DNA from: Roseiflexaceae bacterium
GTDB taxonomy: Bacteria; Chloroflexota; Chloroflexia; Chloroflexales; Roseiflexaceae
Reading direction: 5' to 3'
NCBI GenBank assembly: GCA_947474225.1
Contig: CANJHS010000012.1
Location: 1-62,884, forward strand
DNA: 62,884 nt
This document shows, piece by piece, positions 58,045 to 62,884 of this stretch (positions are counted from its first letter, which is position 1; every line of letters begins with the position of its first letter). The position numbers and the translations under genes were made by a program. The notes beneath the pieces are model-generated. The model did not search any database. It worked only from the letters and a program-made list of their open reading frames with translations, and was not told the origin of the DNA.

Positions 58045-59604
58045 ATGAATGACAGTCTCATCGACAAGATATTACTCGGTGCGGCGGTGGTCTTGGTCTT
58101 GGCTGCTGCTGCATTTTTTGGGATAAGTCAGATTGATTGGTCCCCGTCTGGAATTGCAACCGGTGGCCCCACCGCCATTACCACCCCGAGTGCGGAGTCA
58201 GGGACGCCAATTCCGACGCCGGGTGAGGGTACCGTATTGCCTGCCTTCGAGACGGATACAACGCAGGGGAGCGCCGATGGCGGTACTCCGGCACCGACTG
58301 CGACGGCTCTGGGGCAACGCCCACGAGTGAGCACCGATTATCTTCTTTTGACGCCGGAAGGCGCAGTTGATCCATCAGTGGTTGATCAAGAGCCGACCCA
58401 GGTGGTAATGCCAACAGAGGTAATTCCTACGCCCGAGGCGATCGAGCCGACCATACCAGGAGATCCGTATGCCCAACCAACCGACATTCCGCAGTTCCCC
58501 GTGGAGCAACCGACCCCGCAAGAATTTCTCACCGAAGCGACTGCAACTGCTGACGGGTTTTTCGCAGAGGGTACGCCAACTCCAGAATTTGAGCTAACGT
58601 CTGTACCTATTATTGTCGAGACTGCAGCGCCAACGATACCGCCAACGGCGACGATTCCACCGCTCGATGTTGTCAGCGGGACGGTGTCGTGGACGGGCTT
58701 GCATGCGGTCACCAAGGATGTATTGGTCACTGCTGGATCCGTACTCATCATCGAGCCCAACACGACGCTTACATTGTCGGCTGGAGTATCGGTGTATGTG
58801 GATGGGACGTTGCGGCTCAACGGCACCAAGGCAGAGCCAGTCTACATAACCAATGCGGCCGGGGCGATGAGTCCATGGGGCGGGATCTATGTGCGCCAAG
58901 ACGGTGTGATGACCGTCAATGATAGCTTCATTTGGAATGGCGGCGCGGCAGGGACGTTGCTGTCAGTCGACCAAGGAACCGTGCGTATTGCAGATACCGA
59001 GATCAAACAGAATCACGGTCAGATTCGTCTTGTCGATGCAGTCTTTCTGCTCCAAAAAAGCACGGTCCGTGATAATGACCTCTCCTTTGGGGCAATGGTC
59101 GATGCGACCTACGAAGCCAATGGGCGTGTGCTCGTCGAGAACAGTCGAGTAGGCCCCAATACGGGTGGTAGTGGCACACAAATCGCAATTCATCAGTCAG
59201 GAGCGATGTCGGAGTTGCTTGTTGACCTGACTGGAGTGAATCTAGTTGGGAAGAACGGGACCAATCTGGTGCTGGTGAATGACGGCACCATGAAGGGTGC
59301 GGTCACCTGCTCGACGTTCAACGGCGGTGATACAGCGATCAGTGTCGAAAGCTCTGCTCCGTCTGTACCGGGAATTGGCGTGACGGTGCACCAGAGCGTC
59401 TTTTCGGGGCACAAGGCGCCATACGGCCCGCCACGCGTGCTTGTCAGTAATGTCGCGTTTGATGCCCGCACGAATTGGTGGAATGCGTCGAGCGGCCCAT
59501 ATCACCCCAAGAGTAACCCGAGCGGGACTGGCGAGGCGAATGGCGTGAATGTCAACGCGGGTGGCTGGTTGACTGCCCGGCCGGCGTGTGCGCCGATACC
59601 CTGA
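58045..59604 (+). CDS. Membrane-anchored beta-helix protein
   Basis: A 519-residue protein. Residues 9-32 form a single membrane helix with an uncleaved look (KILLGAAVVLVLAAAAFFG). A long Pro/Thr/Glu-rich linker runs to about 215. The remainder is made of short beta-strand repeats (VLVTAGSVLIIEPNTTLTLSAG, VDGTLRLNG, GGIYVRQDGVMTVNDS) typical of right-handed parallel beta-helices, and ends with a TNWWNASSGPYHP motif seen in such domains. Probably faces outward. Binding or lyase role unknown. ATG 58045 has AAAGG ahead. Its stop overlaps the next ATG (TGATG). Confidence 0.86.
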   Translation: MNDSLIDKILLGAAVVLVLAAAAFFGISQIDWSPSGIATGGPTAITTPSAESGTPIPTPGEGTVLPAFETDTTQGSADGGTPAPTATALGQRPRVSTDYLLLTPEGAVDPSVVDQEPTQVVMPTEVIPTPEAIEPTIPGDPYAQPTDIPQFPVEQPTPQEFLTEATATADGFFAEGTPTPEFELTSVPIIVETAAPTIPPTATIPPLDVVSGTVSWTGLHAVTKDVLVTAGSVLIIEPNTTLTLSAGVSVYVDGTLRLNGTKAEPVYITNAAGAMSPWGGIYVRQDGVMTVNDSFIWNGGAAGTLLSVDQGTVRIADTEIKQNHGQIRLVDAVFLLQKSTVRDNDLSFGAMVDATYEANGRVLVENSRVGPNTGGSGTQIAIHQSGAMSELLVDLTGVNLVGKNGTNLVLVNDGTMKGAVTCSTFNGGDTAISVESSAPSVPGIGVTVHQSVFSGHKAPYGPPRVLVSNVAFDARTNWWNASSGPYHPKSNPSGTGEANGVNVNAGGWLTARPACAPIP

Positions 59605-60671
59605 TGAGCAGTGTTCCCATTGCAATACTCATAGCTGAAGGAATAGCACAGGGGGTCTTCCCTGGCGCAGTACACGCTGTTGGGATGTCCGACGGTACGC
59701 TGCGACAGCGCGCCTTTGGCTTTCACCGATATGACGCAGACTCCCCCGTTGTGAGCCTGGGCACGCACTATGATTGGGCGTCACTCACCAAAATCATCTG
59801 TACGACGGCGATGTTGCACTTGGTTGCTGCCGGCACACTGCACCTCGATGATTCGATAGCGCGCTATATTCCTGATGCAGCACCCACGGTCACCATTCGT
59901 CATCTGTTGACGCACACCTCGGCGTTGGATGTCCGGCTTTCGACTGCTGCGCAGCTGGGTGCTAGCGCACTCTGGGATGTGGTACGTAAGACGCAGCCGA
60001 CAGTTCAGCCAGGTACGAAGGTGGCGTATGCAAATGTCAATGCACTGTTGGTGGGGCGGATTATTGAGCAGGTGACGGGGTTGAACCTCGCTGTTGCGCT
60101 CAATGCCCTAGTGTTCGCACCTGTGGAGATGAAGCAGACGCAGTTCAACCCGCCTGAGGAGCTGTGGCCGATGATTCCCCCCACTGAACAAGACGATATC
60201 CGTGGGATGGTGCACGGCACGGTGCATGACGAAAGTACGGCGGTATTGGGGGGTGTGGCTGGTCATGCAGGGTTATTTGGCCCTGTTGCGGATACAATTC
60301 GCTTCGGGCAGGGCTGGTTGGCGACGTTGCGCGGGGCATCACCCTGGGGTATACCGCGTGCGTTGGCGCAGACCGCGGTCACCAATCTCAGCCCAGTGGG
60401 ACAGCTGGGGTGCGGTCTGGGTTGGATGGTAGCGCGCGAGAGCTTCATGGGGGCTGCGGTACATGCTACGGCAGCGCATACGGGCTTTACTGGTGCCGTG
60501 GTGGCGATAGTCCCAGAACGTGACTACTGCTGGGCATTGTTGAGCAATCGCACTTGGCCAGTACGGACACCGGCACGGCACCATGCAGTCAGTGCCCAAG
60601 TGAGCAGCGCATTGTGGCAGGCAGATGATGGATTTGAGGAGGTACTCGATGGCTACACGACAAACCGCTAA
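59604..60671 (+). CDS. Beta-lactamase-like serine hydrolase
   Basis: A 355-residue protein of the class C beta-lactamase/esterase/peptidase family. The S-x-x-K motif is in YDWASLTKII (about 58-67) and the Y-x-N motif in VAYANVNALL. A third motif, HTGFTG, lies near residue 296. There is no clear signal peptide, so it may be cytoplasmic. Antibiotic resistance is not implied; many members are esterases or D-aminopeptidases. Coupled to the genes on both sides (it overlaps the next by 23 bases). Confidence 0.9.
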   Translation: MSSVPIAILIAEGIAQGVFPGAVHAVGMSDGTLRQRAFGFHRYDADSPVVSLGTHYDWASLTKIICTTAMLHLVAAGTLHLDDSIARYIPDAAPTVTIRHLLTHTSALDVRLSTAAQLGASALWDVVRKTQPTVQPGTKVAYANVNALLVGRIIEQVTGLNLAVALNALVFAPVEMKQTQFNPPEELWPMIPPTEQDDIRGMVHGTVHDESTAVLGGVAGHAGLFGPVADTIRFGQGWLATLRGASPWGIPRALAQTAVTNLSPVGQLGCGLGWMVARESFMGAAVHATAAHTGFTGAVVAIVPERDYCWALLSNRTWPVRTPARHHAVSAQVSSALWQADDGFEEVLDGYTTNR

Positions 60672-61872
60672 TGGTACGGTGCGCAGGCTACTCATGCCAC
60701 TCATAGTGCTGGTAACCCTGGCAGGGTGTACCGCTGCCGAAACCGTACTCCCCTATGCGACCGGCGACTTTGCGTCGGTGACCGACGTTGCCCCGAGTGT
60801 GGTGAAGTTGGGTATTTTAGATAATCAGTATCTCTATAGCGGATCGTGCACCGGGACTATCGTCGATGCGCGCGGAATTATCCTGACCAATTACCATTGC
60901 GTGGCGGACGAGCATACAAAGGAATTCTTGAATCCCGACAAAATGCTCGAGGTCTATACCACAAAAAACTATGCAACACCACCGCTGTTTGAATACTACG
61001 CACAAGTTGTCGCGACCGATTCGGATACTGATTTAGCGGTCCTGCAAATTGTTCGCCTGCGCAACGGAACAACTCCTCTGGCGTGTTTGGAACTCCCCGC
61101 TTTGACGTTGAACACAACATCTGCTGCAATTGAGGATGCAATCCGAGCAATAGGATACCCAGGCTTTGGCCAATCGACTTTGACGGTAACCGACGGAAAA
61201 ATAGCGGGATTAACTAAATTTGGAGCAGGATCGGTCTTGGTCAATGGCTCGCACGTGGCGCTCAAGACGACAACCATAATGGGTCATGGAATTTCTGGTG
61301 GAGCATTGGTCAACAGCAAAAATGAACTTATCGGTGTTCCGTTCTCTAATGTCGCTGATTCAATGGGCACGCCAGGTACACTCAACTATGCGGTAGCAAT
61401 AAACGAGGCTACGAAGATTCTTGAACTCGCACGAAAAAATCCGATTCCTGGGTGTGAAGGTGCTGTTGCGGTTGAATTGACACGTGACATAAAATCGTAT
61501 CCTGCGAGTGTTCTGTCAGGACGACTGACCTATGTCCCGAAGCTAGACAATGATGTCCTGCTGGATGGCGCAACAATCTATCTTTTTGCACCTGAATATG
61601 ATGTCAAAAATCTGCTGATGGAAGATATCAATGCTGCATATGCAAGAGGAAAAACCAATGTTAACGGAGAATTTCAAGTACCACTGACGCGGAACCAATA
61701 CGAAACGAATCTCGGTGTGGTGATTGTCTATCGTGACCAAATTGTTATCCGTGTGAATGATGTCGATCTGCGCGGGCAAACGGGAACAGAATACGACTAC
61801 GAGTACACATTTGATCTAGGTAATGGTGATGCATTGCGCCTTGAATCAATGATTGGGACGATAGAAAAATAA
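60649..61872 (+). CDS. Trypsin-like serine protease lipoprotein
   Basis: A 407-residue exported lipoprotein. The signal peptide ends VTLAGC with Cys27. The protease domain shows the triad: TNYHC (His), DSDTDLAVL (Asp) and GHGISGGAL (Ser in G-x-S-G-G), as in the HtrA/V8-like family. No PDZ domain follows; the last 130 residues are a beta-rich domain of unknown kind. ATG 60649 has a strong GAGGAGG 7 bases ahead. A terminator lies 28 bases after the stop. Confidence 0.9.
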   Translation: MATRQTANGTVRRLLMPLIVLVTLAGCTAAETVLPYATGDFASVTDVAPSVVKLGILDNQYLYSGSCTGTIVDARGIILTNYHCVADEHTKEFLNPDKMLEVYTTKNYATPPLFEYYAQVVATDSDTDLAVLQIVRLRNGTTPLACLELPALTLNTTSAAIEDAIRAIGYPGFGQSTLTVTDGKIAGLTKFGAGSVLVNGSHVALKTTTIMGHGISGGALVNSKNELIGVPFSNVADSMGTPGTLNYAVAINEATKILELARKNPIPGCEGAVAVELTRDIKSYPASVLSGRLTYVPKLDNDVLLDGATIYLFAPEYDVKNLLMEDINAAYARGKTNVNGEFQVPLTRNQYETNLGVVIVYRDQIVIRVNDVDLRGQTGTEYDYEYTFDLGNGDALRLESMIGTIEK

Positions 61873-61899
61873 CCCTATCAGCGACCCAATCAGAGGAAC

Positions 61900-61936
61900 G
61901 CGCGGACGCCTTTGGCGTCCGCGCAGTGTTTTCTGG
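61900..61936. terminator. Terminator hairpin
   Basis: GCGCGGACGCC (61900-61910) pairs with 61914-61924 across TTT, then AGTGTTTTC. It lies between the protease and the convergent mutY. Confidence 0.8.
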
Positions 61937-61964
61937 GAGCAGCGTTGCCACTTAGTAAATTTTT

Positions 61965-62882
61965 TCAGTCGGGCAAGCGCAGATAATCTGCTGTAAGCAC
62001 AACCAACCCGTCCGACACTAACTTGGTGACAATGCTGTCGAATGCAGATGGCGCTATTGGTTCTCCGAGCGCTTCGACTTCGGCACGGAGTGCGGATTGA
62101 GACAACCCTGCATTGTCCGGTACGGCACGGAGGATATCAATAATCCGGCCGCGGAAGTAGCGGTTTGACCCGACAAAACGCGGTGCGGGTTTTTCGGCGA
62201 CTGTTTTGAGAATGCGCACGGGAATCGGCAGCAAATGTTCGTCAGCGGTACGGCGGCCAGCATAATCAGCACATTCAGCCCGTAGCGGGCAGCGTGGGCA
62301 ATGGGGTGTTTTGGCGGTGCAGATAGTCGCACCAAGCTCCATGATGGCCTGATTGAATGCCCAGCCCTGACCCTGCGGAATGTGTGCTGCAATGGTGGTC
62401 AAGAGATCTCGCTCGGGCGGCACAGCTGCCTGCGGGTCGCTCCACAGCCGGACGGCGACGCGGCGGATGTTGACGTCCATGAAAGCGACGTCTTGTTCGT
62501 AGGCAAAACAAGCGATTGCCCCGGCGGTATATGGGCCGAGGCCAGGGAGGCTGCGTAACACGGTCACATCAGCGGGGAAGACCCCGCCATGCTCCGTGAG
62601 CACGGTTTGGGCGGTTTTCTGCAGATACAGCGCGCGCCGATTGTAGCCCAACCCTTGCCAGGCAGTAATGACGGCACTTGCAGGGGCGGTGGCGAGGGCA
62701 GCCAAATCGGGGAATTGCGTCAGAAAAGCCTGGTATTTGGGGATGACCCGCTCGACTTGGGTCTGTTGGAGCATGACTTCCGAGACAAGGATGCGGTACG
62801 GATCGCGCGTCTTGCGCCAAGGCAAATCACGACCTGATTGCGTGAACCATTGGATAAGCGTCCTGGCCACCATGCTGGTCAT
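61965..62882 (-). CDS. mutY: A/G-specific adenine glycosylase
   Basis: A 305-residue DNA glycosylase that removes A opposite 8-oxoG. VSEVMLQQTQV has the catalytic Glu, LPGLGPYTAGAI the helix-hairpin-helix, AFMDVNIRRV the catalytic Asp, and CTAKTPHCPRCPLRAEC the 4Fe-4S cluster Cys spaced 6-2-5. The usual C-terminal NUDIX-like 8-oxoG-recognition domain is missing; the last 70 residues look like a winged helix. The start at 62882 lies 2 bases from the window edge, so a longer N-terminus cannot be excluded; an inner ATG (62873) is also possible. Confidence 0.93.
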   Translation of the reverse strand: MTSMVARTLIQWFTQSGRDLPWRKTRDPYRILVSEVMLQQTQVERVIPKYQAFLTQFPDLAALATAPASAVITAWQGLGYNRRALYLQKTAQTVLTEHGGVFPADVTVLRSLPGLGPYTAGAIACFAYEQDVAFMDVNIRRVAVRLWSDPQAAVPPERDLLTTIAAHIPQGQGWAFNQAIMELGATICTAKTPHCPRCPLRAECADYAGRRTADEHLLPIPVRILKTVAEKPAPRFVGSNRYFRGRIIDILRAVPDNAGLSQSALRAEVEALGEPIAPSAFDSIVTKLVSDGLVVLTADYLRLPD

Positions 62883-62884
62883 GC

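Overview
The window looks like chromosomal DNA of a free-living bacterium, most probably a member of the Chloroflexota (class Chloroflexia). This rests on overall character, not on a database search. The signs are: moderate GC; large secreted RCC1-repeat proteins with Thr/Pro-rich linkers; a fused MoaD-MoaE protein; a HisRS-like protein in one operon with hisG and hisD; a MutY without the usual C-terminal domain; and a recA promoter carrying a GAAC-N4-GTTC type SOS box. Genes are dense and often overlap by 1-4 bases in translationally coupled runs. Promoters are of sigma-70 type, several with an extended -10 (TGnTATAAT-like) element.

Layout. Bases 1-1170 hold no convincing gene. They carry three copies of a dispersed repeat headed by a 30-bp palindrome, plus other hairpins. 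A HEPN-like hypothetical gene follows (1171-2115). Next come a very large secreted protein with 14 RCC1 repeats (2209-6957, minus) and a truncated, decayed tandem copy of it (7495-9398). A GDSL-like gene (9928-10575) has a perfect consensus promoter, a long leader and strongly biased codons. A VOC dioxygenase-like gene, a glycosyltransferase and a sulfotransferase follow on the plus strand.

Bases 13402-20289 (minus) are a myo-inositol catabolism operon: a LacI-type regulator, iolB, iolC, iolD, iolG and a second Gfo/Idh/MocA dehydrogenase. A candidate operator lies just downstream of its promoter. A YceI lipoprotein is divergent. Bases 21243-24566 (minus) run rplS, a methyltransferase, rnhB, a HEAT-like protein and a 2-hydroxyacid dehydrogenase. 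Bases 24796-30370 (plus) are a histidine operon (HisZ-like, hisG, hisD) with a ketopantoate-reductase-like and a creatininase-like gene inside. A YggT protein, a spermidine-synthase-like membrane protein and an AEC transporter follow. xseB, xseA, accB and aroQ (33554-35914) lie on the minus strand, divergent from dnaK.

The plus genes dnaK, cvpA, rsfS and an unlisted 59-codon membrane protein end at a shared terminator. It faces the operon HDAC-like, hisH, hisA, a coiled-coil protein, hisF, moaDE (39349-44323, minus). A plus run follows: a hypothetical protein, lspA, rluD, nfo, an M24 peptidase and a GHMP kinase. Then come pth and pyrD (minus), tRNA-Pro(TGG) and a primary-type sigma factor. 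pyrG, an MBL-fold hydrolase, recX and recA are on the minus strand. Three coupled cell-surface genes (beta-helix protein, beta-lactamase-like hydrolase, trypsin-like lipoprotein) and mutY close the window.

Most of the window is housekeeping. The less ordinary parts are the 5' repeat region, the HEPN-like gene, the RCC1 gene and its decayed copy, the apparently highly expressed GDSL-like protein that lacks its catalytic His, the coiled-coil gene embedded between hisA and hisF, and the long HisG with a HisRS-like partner. I saw no CRISPR array, transposase, prophage or recognisable complete defence system.
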